DNA of 64,000 nucleotides from Flavobacterium suncheonense GH29-5 = DSM 17707 (lineage in GTDB: Bacteria; Bacteroidota; Bacteroidia; Flavobacteriales; Flavobacteriaceae): positions 370,058 to 434,057 of the forward strand of contig NZ_AUCZ01000003.1 of NCBI RefSeq assembly GCF_000430025.1. Direction: 5' to 3'. A program made the position numbers and the translations under genes. The notes below the pieces were generated by a model. It was not told the DNA's origin and made no database searches. It saw only the letters and a program-made list of their open reading frames with translations. Positions 32,820-42,840 of this stretch are shown here, piece after piece. How positions within the stretch are numbered: position 1 is the first letter of the stretch; every line of letters begins with the position of its first letter.

Positions 32820-35459
32820 TTATGGTGTTTGCTGCTGTTTCGGCTCTTCTTTTTTCTTCTTACCAAACAAATCTTTAATAGCGTTGGTAGCAGTGTTTTT
32901 AATTTCGTCTTTCACCTTAGGAGGAGCCGCTGTTTTTGTGGAGTCAGTGGTTGTTCCCTGGTCATTTGTGCTCGGTTTTGTACCGCCGCCAAACAAGTTT
33001 CCTAGAGCAGACGTTCCCTGATTCAGCAATTTATCTTTTTGATATTGGATTAACTGCGTGGTTACATTCGTTACTGCCTGTTTCATATCGGTTGCTACTT
33101 TAGGGCTTTTGAAACTTCCGGTCATCGTGGCGTTTACCGGAACATTATCCAGTTTTCCCTGTTCGGCCGGTGTTAATTTGGCCAACAATTTTGTTACTTC
33201 CGGACCAAGATATTTTGCCGGAACATCGAATTTTAAATTATAATTCATGGATTGATCAAAACCGTGCGTTCCGCCAACCGTTACTTTGATGTCCTGGTAT
33301 TTTAAATCGATTGGTTTTAAATTTACGCGGCCGTTTTCAAATGACAAAGCGGCTTTTACATCGTTCAGGTTGAGTTTACTCACATCCAAAAATTTCACAT
33401 TAGAAGTCAACGACGACAACATTTGCGAGTTTTGCGTATTGACTTTTGTGGTAAGCAATTGCCCTAACAAATCTCCGGAGATGGTTTTTAAATCCGGGGT
33501 CATTTCCATGGCATCCAGATTTCCGGAAAGGTTGATTGTTGAGTTCAGCTTTCCTTCAATCACCCCGGCAATCGGCGCAATGGATTTCAACATGTCCAGT
33601 TGCGTAAACGATTTGGCAATGTCCACTTTATCCAGCCCTAAATTCATTTTAAACGTAGGCACTTTTCCTTTAGTAGACACCACACCGTCCAGCCCGATTC
33701 TTCCGTCGAAAATACTGGTTTTGATGTTCTGCAACGTTACCGCCTGATCGCGGATAATCATTTTCCCGGAAACATCTTTTAACGTAAGATTGTCATACAC
33801 TACGGTATTAGCCTTCGCGGTTACTGCACAGTCCAGGAAAGCCGGAATTTTAACCGCTTCTTTTTTAGCCGTTCCTTCTTTAGTAGTAGTCGTGCTTGGT
33901 TCCATAAAATCCGACACTAAGAACTGGTTGGAACTCATGTCGAAATTTGCTTTCAGGATCTGATCTTTAAAGACAAATCCGTAGAAATTATCGAGTGTTC
34001 CGGTAGCATGGATATCGGATTTACCGGTTTTCATATCCAACTGATTCAAACGGATCTGGTTCGGATTAAAGGCAACCACGGCCTGTGAAATCTGCACCGG
34101 TTTGGCCATTTCAGGTCCGGAATAATTAAAGCCGGTTAACGACATCGTACCCGAATTCTGAATGTTCTGATACTGACTGGTTTCCACCGATTTCATGTCG
34201 AATTTGGTCATCACATCTGCTTTTAAAATACCGGAAAGCGGTTTGTCCAGTTTTACCGGATAGGCTTTGGTTACGTTGGCCAGATTGATGATCCCTTTCA
34301 GTTCGGCATTCACCAAAGCGTTTTCGGCGATGTTACGGATATTCGCTTTGGCATTGAACACGTCCTGATCGATGCGGAATGACAATTTATCCAAATTCAC
34401 ATAAGTATCATTCACCAGCCCGGTTTCGTTGATGATCTTGGTGTCAATTACAATATTCTGTACCGATTTTGGCAAGTCCGGATATTGGAAAGAAGCGTTG
34501 TTCGAAGCAATTTCCACGTTGAATTTCGGAATGGAGGTATCGGTCAGTTCGCCTTTTACCGTTCCGTCTACTTTAAATTCTCCGGTGGTTTTAACCTCTT
34601 TTAAGTTACCGGCATACGCTTCCGGAATCAATCCTAAGAAGTTTTTAAAATCGGAGGTTGGGGTTTTAAATTTCAGATCGTACACCTGTCCCTTTTCCAC
34701 CATCTGAATGAATCCGGTAAACTCCAACGGCAACTGGTTGATTAACGCCTTGTTGTCTTTGAATTCGTATTTCTGGTTTTTCAGGTCGATTCCCAAAACC
34801 GCATCCAGATTCAGCGCCACATTTTTCATGTAGTTCATTTTGTCCATATCGAACGACAATTTCGCCGAGGTTTTGGTATTCAAATCCAGTTTTTCGGCTG
34901 CAAAATTCCCGCTGCCTTCATGGTTCAGGTTATCGATAACCATTTTGATTTTGGACTTCTCATCGATATAACGGAAACGAAGATTTTCCACCGAATACTG
35001 CTGAATGTTCATGGCAAACGGTTTGCTTTCGGAGGCTTCTTCCGGTTGGTCGTCTTTCAGGGCAATGTCAAAATTTCCGATGCCGTCTTTATTGAAAATG
35101 ATGTTCACCAATCCGTCTTTTGAAGAAAACCCTTCAATGTTCATCGGCTCACCTTCCCCTTTAAAAAGTTCTTTGACCGACATTTTCAAATTGACTTCCC
35201 CGGCGTACAATAAGGTATCGCCTTCAAAAGGAGCTTTGTTGATAATACTCAGTTTGTCGATGGTAACACTGGCATTCGGAAAGTTTTTGAACAAACTAAC
35301 TCCAACATCTTCAAAAGCGACTTTAGCATCGACATTTTCATTGATGGTTTTGGCGACTAATTCTTTGATTTTGTCTTTAAACAAAAAAGGCGCGGCTGCT
35401 AATACTATGACAATCAGCAACAACGAAATTCCCGTTATTTTTAAAATTTTCTTCAACAT
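32820..35459 (-). CDS. AsmA-like family protein
   Basis: An 879-residue envelope protein: one N-terminal transmembrane helix (about residues 7-27) and then a very long beta-rich periplasmic part. The N-terminal AsmA domain shows DVGVSLFKNFPNASVTIDKL, and the C-terminal region carries the AsmA repeat pattern (GRINLKPID-like and TVGGTHGFDQSMNY). The last 80 residues are Lys/Thr/Gln-rich and low in complexity. Large AsmA-like proteins form hydrophobic grooves thought to move phospholipids to the outer membrane; that role is known for family members and inferred here. Confidence 0.88.
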   Translation of the reverse strand: MLKKILKITGISLLLIVIVLAAAPFLFKDKIKELVAKTINENVDAKVAFEDVGVSLFKNFPNASVTIDKLSIINKAPFEGDTLLYAGEVNLKMSVKELFKGEGEPMNIEGFSSKDGLVNIIFNKDGIGNFDIALKDDQPEEASESKPFAMNIQQYSVENLRFRYIDEKSKIKMVIDNLNHEGSGNFAAEKLDLNTKTSAKLSFDMDKMNYMKNVALNLDAVLGIDLKNQKYEFKDNKALINQLPLEFTGFIQMVEKGQVYDLKFKTPTSDFKNFLGLIPEAYAGNLKEVKTTGEFKVDGTVKGELTDTSIPKFNVEIASNNASFQYPDLPKSVQNIVIDTKIINETGLVNDTYVNLDKLSFRIDQDVFNAKANIRNIAENALVNAELKGIINLANVTKAYPVKLDKPLSGILKADVMTKFDMKSVETSQYQNIQNSGTMSLTGFNYSGPEMAKPVQISQAVVAFNPNQIRLNQLDMKTGKSDIHATGTLDNFYGFVFKDQILKANFDMSSNQFLVSDFMEPSTTTTKEGTAKKEAVKIPAFLDCAVTAKANTVVYDNLTLKDVSGKMIIRDQAVTLQNIKTSIFDGRIGLDGVVSTKGKVPTFKMNLGLDKVDIAKSFTQLDMLKSIAPIAGVIEGKLNSTINLSGNLDAMEMTPDLKTISGDLLGQLLTTKVNTQNSQMLSSLTSNVKFLDVSKLNLNDVKAALSFENGRVNLKPIDLKYQDIKVTVGGTHGFDQSMNYNLKFDVPAKYLGPEVTKLLAKLTPAEQGKLDNVPVNATMTGSFKSPKVATDMKQAVTNVTTQLIQYQKDKLLNQGTSALGNLFGGGTKPSTNDQGTTTDSTKTAAPPKVKDEIKNTATNAIKDLFGKKKKEEPKQQQTP

Positions 35460-35497
35460 GGATGGACTATTTATCTTACGAATTTACTACAAAAATT

Positions 35498-35535
35498 AAA
35501 CCAACTTACTTAACAAAACGCAAATAAGTTGGTTT
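35498..35535 (-). terminator. Terminator after sppA
   Basis: AAACCAACTTA (35498-35508) and TAAGTTGGTTT (35525-35535) pair perfectly over 11 bases; on the minus strand the stem is followed by a T-rich run. Confidence 0.7.
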
Positions 35536-35559
35536 ACAGTAAAAATAATATGTTAAATC

Positions 35560-37326
35560 TTATCGAATGTTCAGCGCATAAGGCATAATCACCTGATTTC
35601 CGCGACGTTGGTTTACCGTACGAATCTGCTCCAACACCTGATAATTTTCTTCTCCGATTTGTTCCTTGATAAGCGTTTCTTTGGTTTGGAACATGGAAAT
35701 CCCTCCGAAATTGCGCAATAAATCTTCAAAAGTTTTTTCGTATTCCGGATAATTTTTCACGCGGTATTCTTTCACTTTTGCCAGAGTTGCCGCGTGCTTG
35801 ATTGCCGCATCCATCCCGCCGATTTTATCCACCAAACCTAATTTCAGGGCGTCATTTCCGGTCCAGACTCTTCCCTGCGCTACAGAATCTACTTGGGCAA
35901 TCGTCATTTTTCTGCCGTCCGCTACGCGTTTTAAGAAAACGGAATAAATGTGCTCGATGCTTTCCGTTACGTATCCTTTGAAGTTTTCATCAATCGGTTC
36001 GAAAACACTATAGCCGGAAGCGTTTTTATGGGTTCTGACCTGCTCGGCGTTGATTCCGATTTTGGTCGCCAGCGGATTGAAATTCGGCAAAGCCCCGAAA
36101 ACTCCGATGGAACCGGTAATCGTATTCGGTTCGGCAAAAATGGTATTGGCATTACACGAAATGTAATAGCCGCCCGAAGCCGCCACATTTCCCATGGAAA
36201 CCACCACCGGTTTTACTTTTTTGGTCAGTTCGATTTCTCTCCAGATTAATTCCGATGTTAAGGCGCTTCCTCCCGGTGAATCTACGCGCAACACCACAGC
36301 TTTTACATTTTCGTCGTTACGGGCTGCTTCCAGGGCGCGTCGCATCGATCCTTCCCCGATATAATCCACATCGCCTTCTCCGGATTTGATTTCTCCTTGC
36401 GCATATACTACCGCAATCTTCGTTTTCTCCGACAGGTTTTTGCCTTCTTTGGCTACATTTCGGGCATAATCGAGAATGCTTACTTTGTTGTATTTTTCAT
36501 CCTTTTCCACACCTAACGCTTTGCGGATGCCGTTGTGGTATTCGTCTTCGTAGGCAATTTTGTCAATCAGGTGTTTTTGTTGAGCCAGTTCCGGAGTTCT
36601 GGCACCCAGCGAATTTGCGATGGCGTTTAAACTGTCTGTCGAAATCTTACGGCTTTTGGCTATATCGGACACCACGGAACTCCAGATGGAATTCAATAAA
36701 ACTGTCATCTGCTCGCGATTGGCCGGACTCATCTGGTTTTCAAGGAACGGCTCTACGGCACTTTTGTATTTTCCGTGACGGATAACCTCCATTTTCACGC
36801 CGGATTTCTCCTGAAAATCTTTGAAGAACAGAATTTCTGCCGAAAGACCCTTGAAATCCAATTCCCCAACCGGATTCAGGTAAATCGTATCGGCTACGGA
36901 ATTCAGATAATATTCTTTCTGGGAAAACGCATTAGCATAAGCTACCACAAATTTTCCCGTTTGTCGGAATTCGTCCAGTTTACGACGGATGGCTTTGCTT
37001 TGCGCCAATCCCAGCGCGGATTCGTTGTTCAGGATGGAGATTCCTTTAATTTTGTCGTCGGTTTTCGCGGCTTCAATGGCGTTCAGCACATCGGAAACCC
37101 CGTCGTTTTTGGTTTCAAAATAGTCAAAATCGGTAAATTTGAACTGACCGCCGTAATCCTGCGTCACTTCTTTCAAATCCAATTCTATTACGGATTTGTC
37201 TTTCACCCGAACCTTATCGCCGTCGCCGCCAAAAAGCACTCCGATGATCAGAAATCCGAAGAAAAACAAAAAACAAAAAACAAAAAGTCCGACAATTGTA
37301 GCTAAAACATTTCCTAAAAATTTCAT
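35560..37326 (-). CDS. sppA: Signal peptide peptidase SppA, 67K type
   Basis: Membrane-bound serine protease degrading cleaved signal peptides. From 37326 (MKFLGNVLATIVGLFVF) it has 588 residues; an ATG four codons upstream (37338) is possible. One N-terminal transmembrane helix is followed by two ClpP-like domains, as in the long E. coli type. The catalytic Lys is in RHGKYKSAVEPF of the first domain and the nucleophile Ser in AASGGYYISCNANT of the second. It ends in a hairpin terminator. Confidence 0.93.
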   Translation of the reverse strand: MKFLGNVLATIVGLFVFCFLFFFGFLIIGVLFGGDGDKVRVKDKSVIELDLKEVTQDYGGQFKFTDFDYFETKNDGVSDVLNAIEAAKTDDKIKGISILNNESALGLAQSKAIRRKLDEFRQTGKFVVAYANAFSQKEYYLNSVADTIYLNPVGELDFKGLSAEILFFKDFQEKSGVKMEVIRHGKYKSAVEPFLENQMSPANREQMTVLLNSIWSSVVSDIAKSRKISTDSLNAIANSLGARTPELAQQKHLIDKIAYEDEYHNGIRKALGVEKDEKYNKVSILDYARNVAKEGKNLSEKTKIAVVYAQGEIKSGEGDVDYIGEGSMRRALEAARNDENVKAVVLRVDSPGGSALTSELIWREIELTKKVKPVVVSMGNVAASGGYYISCNANTIFAEPNTITGSIGVFGALPNFNPLATKIGINAEQVRTHKNASGYSVFEPIDENFKGYVTESIEHIYSVFLKRVADGRKMTIAQVDSVAQGRVWTGNDALKLGLVDKIGGMDAAIKHAATLAKVKEYRVKNYPEYEKTFEDLLRNFGGISMFQTKETLIKEQIGEENYQVLEQIRTVNQRRGNQVIMPYALNIR

Positions 37327-37463
37327 GATACTTTGCATTTCCTTATAAGTAGCAAAACTGTTAAAATTGTTACAGTTACCATTTCCTAAATATCACTTCA
37401 GAACTTATTAACATTGGTTCAAATTTCCTTTATTTCTAAAATTCTTTTAGTTACTTTGCCGGC

Positions 37464-38594
37464 ATGTACAGTCAGCATCAGGTCGTTTTATCGTTGGGCA
37501 GCAATCAGGGCAATCGGTTAGAAAACATCCGGTCTGCTATTGCTTTGATTCACAAAACCATAGGCACGGTCATCAACGTTTCCCGGCTTTACGAAACGCC
37601 TTCCTGGGGCTTTGAAAGCGATGCCTTTTACAATTGCGCGCTGTTGCTGCACACCCGAAAGCCGGCTAAAAAAGTGCTGGAAGAAATCCTGCAGGTTGAA
37701 AAAACGCTCGGCCGCATCCGAAACGAGCAGTCAGGCTATCAGGCAAGGATTATTGATATCGATATCATTGCGTTCGACGAAGAAATCGAAGAGACAGACA
37801 TCCTCCACATTCCGCACCCGCAGATGGAAAAACGGCTGTTCGTTTTATTGCCCTTACAGGATTTACAGCTCAACTGGACACATCCGAAGTCGGGTAAATC
37901 TGTTGCTGAGTTAATCCGCCTGACGGAAGACAAAAGCGATTGCAAAGTAATAGGCAACATCGAAAATCCTTTGGAGCAATTCAAATTGGAGCACTACAAC
38001 TACATTGCCATTGAAGGGAATATCGGCGCCGGAAAAACTACGTTATCCACCAAAATTTCGGAAGATTTTAATGCCAAACTGGTGTTGGAACGTTTTGCGG
38101 ACAATCCGTTTTTGCCGAAGTTTTACAAGGATCAGAACCGCTATGCTTTTCCTTTGGAAATGTCGTTTCTGGCGGATCGCTACCAGCAATTATCCGACGA
38201 TTTGGCACAGTTTGATTTGTTTAAAGATTTTATCGTGGCGGATTACCACATTTTCAAGTCGCTGATTTTCGCCAAAGTAACACTCGCCGAAGACGAATAC
38301 CGTTTGTATAAAACCCTGTTCGACATCATTTACAAAGAGATGCCGAAACCCGATTTATACGTTTATCTGTACCAGAATACGGAACGTTTGTTAAGTCAGA
38401 TCAAACAGCGCGGGCGTACGTATGAACAGGAAATTCCGGCTGAATATCTGGAAAAAATCAATCAGGGTTATCTGGATTACATCAAAACCCAGACGGATCT
38501 GAACGTTTTAATCATTGATGTTTCGGAAATGGATTTCGTTAACCGGCAGGAAGATTATCTGACCATTCTGAACCGGATAAACGCTAAAATTTAA
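37464..38594 (+). CDS. folK: FolK-deoxynucleoside kinase fusion
   Basis: A 376-residue fusion of two enzymes. Residues about 5-150 are 2-amino-4-hydroxy-6-hydroxymethyldihydropteridine pyrophosphokinase of folate synthesis: LSLGSNQGNR, YETPSWGF, and RIIDIDIIAF with HIPHPQMEKRLFVL. Residues about 175-376 are a deoxynucleoside kinase of the dGK/dCK type: P-loop EGNIGAGKTTLSTKI, then ADRYQQLSDD and the lid QIKQRGRTYEQEI. The frame is continuous with no stop or frameshift at the join. I recall this fusion from other Flavobacteriia, so it is probably genuine. The nucleoside specificity is not deducible. Confidence 0.93.
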   Translation: MYSQHQVVLSLGSNQGNRLENIRSAIALIHKTIGTVINVSRLYETPSWGFESDAFYNCALLLHTRKPAKKVLEEILQVEKTLGRIRNEQSGYQARIIDIDIIAFDEEIEETDILHIPHPQMEKRLFVLLPLQDLQLNWTHPKSGKSVAELIRLTEDKSDCKVIGNIENPLEQFKLEHYNYIAIEGNIGAGKTTLSTKISEDFNAKLVLERFADNPFLPKFYKDQNRYAFPLEMSFLADRYQQLSDDLAQFDLFKDFIVADYHIFKSLIFAKVTLAEDEYRLYKTLFDIIYKEMPKPDLYVYLYQNTERLLSQIKQRGRTYEQEIPAEYLEKINQGYLDYIKTQTDLNVLIIDVSEMDFVNRQEDYLTILNRINAKI

Positions 38595-38628
38595 TTGTTT
38601 TTTAAATCTGTACTGTTCGAATCCGATT

Positions 38629-39162
38629 TTATAACACCGCTATTTTCTGAAACAAATCCCAGACTACAATTCCGGCACTTACCGAAATGTTTAAGGAGTG
38701 TTTGGTGCCCAGCTGCGGAATTTCAATCACGCCGTCGCACAGGTGAATAGCTTCCTGCGCCACTCCTTTCACTTCGTTTCCGAAAACCAAAGCGTATTTC
38801 TGATGGGCAACCACCTGAAAATCATTCAGCATGATGGAATGTTCCACTTGTTCCACGGCATAAACCGCTACGTTATCGGCTTTAAGTTGTTCAATTACCG
38901 CTAAAACATCTTTGGCATATTCCCAAACAACGGTTTCCGTGGCGCCTAAGGCGGTTTTGTGAATTTCCTTGTTGGGAGGTGTGGCTGTGATTCCGCACAA
39001 ATAGATTTTCTCGATTAAAAAGGCATCAGAGGTTCTGAAAACCGACCCGATGTTGTGCAGGCTGCGGATGTCGTCTAAAATAATGATAATGGGCGTTTTT
39101 TCCGCCTTTTTAAATTCGTCTATATTTTTGCGCTCCAGTTCGCTGTTGGCCAGTTTTCTCAT
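38629..39162 (-). CDS. TrmH/SpoU family RNA 2'-O-methyltransferase
   Basis: A 177-residue SPOUT-fold methyltransferase acting on tRNA or rRNA ribose. The three motifs are visible: LDDIRSLHNIGSVFRTSDAF (motif 1 with its conserved Asn and Arg), LVFGNEVKGVAQEAI (motif 2), and IEIPQLGTKHSLNISVSAGI (motif 3, forming the SAM knot). It is shorter than TrmH of E. coli because it lacks an N-terminal extension. The target nucleotide cannot be told from sequence. Confidence 0.9.
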   Translation of the reverse strand: MRKLANSELERKNIDEFKKAEKTPIIIILDDIRSLHNIGSVFRTSDAFLIEKIYLCGITATPPNKEIHKTALGATETVVWEYAKDVLAVIEQLKADNVAVYAVEQVEHSIMLNDFQVVAHQKYALVFGNEVKGVAQEAIHLCDGVIEIPQLGTKHSLNISVSAGIVVWDLFQKIAVL

Positions 39163-39173
39163 AACAGTGCATT

Positions 39174-39210
39174 AAAAAAGCCTCCAAAAGTAAACATTTC
39201 AGAGGCTTTT
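39174..39210 (-). terminator. Terminator after the DUF1573 gene
   Basis: AAAAGCCTC and GAGGCTTTT pair across a 17-base loop; on the minus strand the stem is followed by a T-run. Confidence 0.6.
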
Positions 39211-39230
39211 CCAGTATTTTGAATTAAAAA

Positions 39231-39740
39231 TTAACTTTTTACTTCCTGAGGTTGGGCCGGATCCACTTTTGCCGGAGCCGCTTTCACTTCTCCTTTAATA
39301 GTAAGTACTTTTGGTGTTTCGGATGCATTTGTGGTTAGTGTTACCTGTTTGCTGAAATTTCCTACACGGTGTGTATCGTATTTCACCCCAATAACCGCTT
39401 TTGCCCCGGGTGCAATAGGCTCTTTAGGGAAAGTAGGCACCGTACAGCCACAAGAACCTACCGCGTTCATGATGATTAACGGTTTGTTCCCGTTGTTGGT
39501 AAGCACAAATTCTCTTTTTCCGTCTGCATCCTGTTCGATAGTACCGTAGTCGATTGTTTCGCTTTCAAAAACCATCCCTACACCATCCACTTTCGGAAGT
39601 TCGGTTTTTTTGGTTTTTTTAGTTTTTTTGGTTTTTTTGGCTGCTTTAACCTCTGTTACGGTTTTAGACGCAATCTCCTGAGCCTCAACTACTGCCGTAT
39701 TCAAAACAAATAAGGCACTTAATAGTAATATTTTTTTCAT
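39231..39740 (-). CDS. DUF1573 domain exported protein
   Basis: A 169-residue protein with a signal peptide (residues 1-20). A linker of repeated Lys-Lys-Thr units (about residues 35-46) leads into the DUF1573 immunoglobulin-like domain, marked by FVLTNNGNKPLIIMNAVGSC, then GCTVP and PIAPGAKAVIGVKYD. The Lys/Thr linker is coded by four 9-base tandem units. DUF1573 proteins are abundant in Bacteroidota and their job is unknown; an envelope location follows from the signal peptide. Confidence 0.88.
   Translation of the reverse strand: MKKILLLSALFVLNTAVVEAQEIASKTVTEVKAAKKTKKTKKTKKTELPKVDGVGMVFESETIDYGTIEQDADGKREFVLTNNGNKPLIIMNAVGSCGCTVPTFPKEPIAPGAKAVIGVKYDTHRVGNFSKQVTLTTNASETPKVLTIKGEVKAAPAKVDPAQPQEVKS
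39603..39638. repeat. Four 9-base tandem repeats inside the DUF1573 gene
   Basis: On the plus strand the units read GGTTTTTTT, GGTTTTTTT, AGTTTTTTT, GGTTTTTTT. They encode the Lys-Thr linker on the minus strand. Each unit has a seven-base homopolymer run and keeps the reading frame. Confidence 0.8.
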
Positions 39741-39769
39741 AATCTGCCGTATTTAAACGTTTAGAAAAA

Positions 39770-39777
39770 CAAATCTA
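39770..39777 (-). promoter_or_regulatory. Promoter of the DUF1573 gene
   Basis: The minus strand reads TAGATTTG, a full match to TAnnTTTG, 30 bases before the ATG. Confidence 0.55.
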
Positions 39778-39859
39778 TTAAAAAAAAGGTTGTTTCCAAT
39801 TAAGAAATCAAATTTTAATTATTTTTTAAGAGAAGCTAAAACCCAATACAGTCTTCGTG

Positions 39860-39867
39860 TATATTTG
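39860..39867 (+). promoter_or_regulatory. Promoter of mutS
   Basis: TATATTTG, a full -7 match, 19 bases before the ATG at 39886. It lies inside the open frame that extends upstream to 39790 and so decides the start. Confidence 0.65.
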
Positions 39868-39885
39868 CAAATAAACCGATTAAGC

Positions 39886-42492
39886 ATGTCAGCAAAAGAA
39901 AAAGCGCCGAAAGAAACCCCGTTAATGAAGCAGTACAACGAGATTAAAAACAAGTATCCCGATGCCTGTTTACTGTTTCGCGTAGGTGATTTTTACGAAA
40001 CTTTCGGGGACGATGCAGTACGTGCGTCTGGAATTTTAGGGATTACCTTAACCAAACGCGGTGCCGGTTCGGATTCTGAAACGGCTTTGGCCGGCTTTCC
40101 GCACCATTCTTTAAACACCTATTTGCCCAAATTGGTAAAAGCAGGATTACGTGTGGCGATTTGCGATCAGCTGGAAGATCCGAAAATGACCAAAACCATC
40201 GTCAAGCGCGGGGTAACCGAATTGGTCACTCCCGGCGTTGCGCTAAATGATGAAGTACTGCATTCCAAATCGAACAACTTCCTGGCTTCGGTACATTTCG
40301 GTAAAAAAAACATCGGTATTTCGTTTTTGGATGTTTCCACGGGAGAATTTTTAACGGCTCAGGGAAACAGCGAGTACATCGACAAATTGCTGCAGAACTT
40401 TAACCCGAGCGAAGTTTTGGTTCAGAAGCATTTTAAAAATCAGTTTAAAGAGCATTTCGGAGAAGATTTCCATTCGTTTTATTTAGAAGACTGGATTTAC
40501 AAAGAAGATTACGCTTTCGAAAGCCTGACCAACCATTTCCAGACGAATTCCCTGAAAGGTTTCGGGATTGAGGAATTGCAGGAAGGCATTATTGCTTCCG
40601 GAGCTATTTTGTATTATTTATCCGAAACGCAACACAATAAAATACAGCACATTACCAACATTCACCGCATAGCCGAAGACGCCTACGTCTGGATGGATAA
40701 GTTTACGATTCGCAATTTAGAACTTTACCATAGCTATAATCCTAATGCTGTAACCTTATTGGATGTGATAGACCGCACACTTTCCCCTATGGGCGGACGA
40801 TTGTTAAAACGCTGGCTGGCCTTACCGCTGAAAGACACCAAAAAAATTCAGGGCCGACATGAAGTGGTGGAGTATTTAAAAGCCAATCCGGAAGTGCTGC
40901 AAACCATGCAATTTCAGATCAAGCAGATTTCCGATTTAGAGCGTCTGATTTCGAAAATTGCCACCGGAAAAGTCAGCCCGAGAGAAATTGTCTACCTGTG
41001 TAATTCGTTAGATGCAGTAATTCCGATGAAAGCTGCCGCCTTAGGGAGTTCCAACGAAGCCCTGAAAACCATCGGCGACAGTTTGCATTCCTGCGATTTG
41101 TTGCGCGAGAAAATCAAGACAACCTTAAATCCGGATGCGCCGGTGGCTATCAACAAAGGAAATGCGATTGCCAAAGGCGTGCATCCCGAACTGGACGAAC
41201 TGAGAAGCATCGCCTATTCCGGAAAAGAATACCTGGAGGCTTTGGAAATCCGCGAAAGCGAAAAAACCGGCATTCCTTCCTTAAAAGTGTCGTTCAACAA
41301 TGTGTTCGGCTATTATATCGAAGTCCGAAACACGCACAAAGACAAAGTTCCGGCGGAATGGATCCGCAAGCAAACCTTAGTGAATGCCGAGCGTTACATT
41401 ACCGAAGAACTCAAAGAATACGAAACCAAAATTTTAGGCGCCGAGGAGAAAATACACAAGCTGGAATCCGAATTGTTTGAAGAATTGGTGCTTTGGATTG
41501 CCTTATACATCAAACCGGTTCAATTGAATGCGAATCTGGTAGCCCAACTGGACTGCCTGTGTTCCTTTACGCAATTGGCTATTGAGAACAATTACATCAA
41601 ACCGGAAATTGACGACAGTTTCGATTTGGATATTAAAAACGGCCGCCATCCTGTAATCGAGAAACAATTACCCATCGGTGTTCCGTATATTGCCAACGAT
41701 GTTTATCTGGACAATGTAAGCCAGCAGATTATCATGATTACCGGACCGAATATGTCGGGTAAATCGGCGATTTTACGTCAGACGGCCTTGATTGTTTTAC
41801 TGGCGCAGATGGGCAGTTTTGTACCGGCAGAAAGCGTCCGTATGGGCATCGTCGACAAAATTTTCACGCGTGTGGGCGCCAGCGATAACATTTCGATGGG
41901 CGAATCGACGTTTATGGTGGAGATGAACGAAACGGCTTCCATCCTGAACAACATCTCCGACAGAAGCTTGGTGCTTCTGGATGAAATCGGCCGCGGAACC
42001 TCCACGTACGACGGCATTTCCATCGCCTGGTCGATTGCGGAATACCTGCACGAACATCCGAACAAACCCAAAACGCTTTTTGCCACGCATTACCACGAGC
42101 TGAACGAGATGGAAACAACTTTTGAGCGCATCCAGAATTTCAACGTTTCCGTAAAAGAGCTGAAAGACAATGTGTTGTTCATCCGCAAACTGGTGAAAGG
42201 CGGCAGTGCGCACAGTTTTGGTATTCATGTGGCTAAAATGGCCGGAATGCCGCAAACCGTAATTTCAAAAGCACAAAAAATCCTGAAAAAACTGGAAAAA
42301 GACCATTCGAGCGAAGCCATGACAGGCATCAAACCGGACAAAGAGGAAATGCAGCTCAGTTTTTTCAATCTCGACGATCCGCTTTTGGAAGAAATCAAGG
42401 AAGAAATCGTGAATTTAGACATCAACACGCTTACGCCGGTAGAAGCGCTGATGAAACTCAATGAAATCAAGCGTATGCTGGGCAAAAAATAA
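39886..42492 (+). CDS. mutS: DNA mismatch repair protein MutS
   Basis: Recognises base mismatches and small loops and starts repair. From 39886 the protein has 868 residues. The mismatch-contact motif is [17 protein letters not shown], with the Phe and Glu that touch DNA; the Walker A is [15 protein letters not shown], the Walker B is [16 protein letters not shown], and [12 protein letters not shown] follows. A frame open to 39790 adds 32 residues but contains the promoter, so the shorter start is chosen. A tRNA pair follows after 139 bases. Confidence 0.97.
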   Translation: MSAKEKAPKETPLMKQYNEIKNKYPDACLLFRVGDFYETFGDDAVRASGILGITLTKRGAGSDSETALAGFPHHSLNTYLPKLVKAGLRVAICDQLEDPKMTKTIVKRGVTELVTPGVALNDEVLHSKSNNFLASVHFGKKNIGISFLDVSTGEFLTAQGNSEYIDKLLQNFNPSEVLVQKHFKNQFKEHFGEDFHSFYLEDWIYKEDYAFESLTNHFQTNSLKGFGIEELQEGIIASGAILYYLSETQHNKIQHITNIHRIAEDAYVWMDKFTIRNLELYHSYNPNAVTLLDVIDRTLSPMGGRLLKRWLALPLKDTKKIQGRHEVVEYLKANPEVLQTMQFQIKQISDLERLISKIATGKVSPREIVYLCNSLDAVIPMKAAALGSSNEALKTIGDSLHSCDLLREKIKTTLNPDAPVAINKGNAIAKGVHPELDELRSIAYSGKEYLEALEIRESEKTGIPSLKVSFNNVFGYYIEVRNTHKDKVPAEWIRKQTLVNAERYITEELKEYETKILGAEEKIHKLESELFEELVLWIALYIKPVQLNANLVAQLDCLCSFTQLAIENNYIKPEIDDSFDLDIKNGRHPVIEKQLPIGVPYIANDVYLDNVSQQIIMITGPNMSGKSAILRQTALIVLLAQMGSFVPAESVRMGIVDKIFTRVGASDNISMGESTFMVEMNETASILNNISDRSLVLLDEIGRGTSTYDGISIAWSIAEYLHEHPNKPKTLFATHYHELNEMETTFERIQNFNVSVKELKDNVLFIRKLVKGGSAHSFGIHVAKMAGMPQTVISKAQKILKKLEKDHSSEAMTGIKPDKEEMQLSFFNLDDPLLEEIKEEIVNLDINTLTPVEALMKLNEIKRMLGKK

Positions 42493-42556
42493 GCGCTCTT
42501 AAAAGTAAGGCTGTCAAATAATTATAAAAAAGTTTCTTTTTTTTCATTTGAAACCC

Positions 42557-42586
42557 TTGCAAAATTAAATTTATGTGTTACATTTG
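42557..42586 (+). promoter_or_regulatory. Promoter of the tRNA pair
   Basis: TTGC at 42557-42560 and TACATTTG at 42579-42586, an 18-base spacing, match the -33/-7 pattern; the first tRNA begins 45 bases downstream. Confidence 0.65.
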
Positions 42587-42631
42587 CACTCGCAATACGA
42601 AAGTAGCGCGGTTCTTTTACAAAGATGATTT

Positions 42632-42707
42632 GCGAAAATAGCTCAGTTGGTAGAGCGCAACCTTGCCAAGGTTGAGGTCGCGGGTTCGAACCCCGTTTTT
42701 CGCTCCA
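42632..42707 (+). tRNA. tRNA-Gly (GCC)
   Basis: Full cloverleaf by eye: acceptor GCGAAAA pairs with TTTTCGC, the D loop contains AGCTCAGTTGGTAGAGC, the anticodon loop is in CCTTGCCAAGG (anticodon GCC), and the T arm is CGGGTTCGAACCCCG. The 3' CCA is encoded. Confidence 0.95.
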
Positions 42708-42720
42708 AGACCAATATAAT

Positions 42721-42805
42721 GCTCGAGTGGTGGAATTGGTAGACACGCTGGACTTAAAATCCAGTGGACATTATGTCCGTGCGGGTTCAAGTCCCGCCTT
42801 GAGTA
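42721..42805 (+). tRNA. tRNA-Leu (TAA)
   Basis: An 85-base class II tRNA with a long variable arm (TGGACATTATGTCCG). The acceptor GCTCGAG pairs with CTTGAGT using two G-U pairs, the anticodon stem-loop is CTGGACTTAAAATCCAG (anticodon TAA), and the T arm is GCGGGTTCAAGTCCCGC. The genomic bases after the discriminator A are CAA, so the CCA end is not encoded. Confidence 0.93.
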
Positions 42806-42806
42806 C

Positions 42807-42840
42807 AAAAGCCTCAAACTTTTCAGTTTGAGGCTTTTTT
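42807..42840 (+). terminator. Terminator of the tRNA operon
   Basis: AAAAGCCTCAAACT (42807-42820) pairs with AGTTTGAGGCTTTT (42825-42838), followed by T residues. Confidence 0.85.

Noticed and set aside
39790..39885. Upstream extension of mutS
   Set aside because: The promoter TATATTTG at 39860-39867 lies inside it, and the residues do not resemble a MutS N-terminus.
42522..42817. Minus-strand frames of 74 and 66 residues over the tRNA genes
   Set aside because: They are antisense to two well-formed tRNAs; the apparent peptides are a common annotation artefact.
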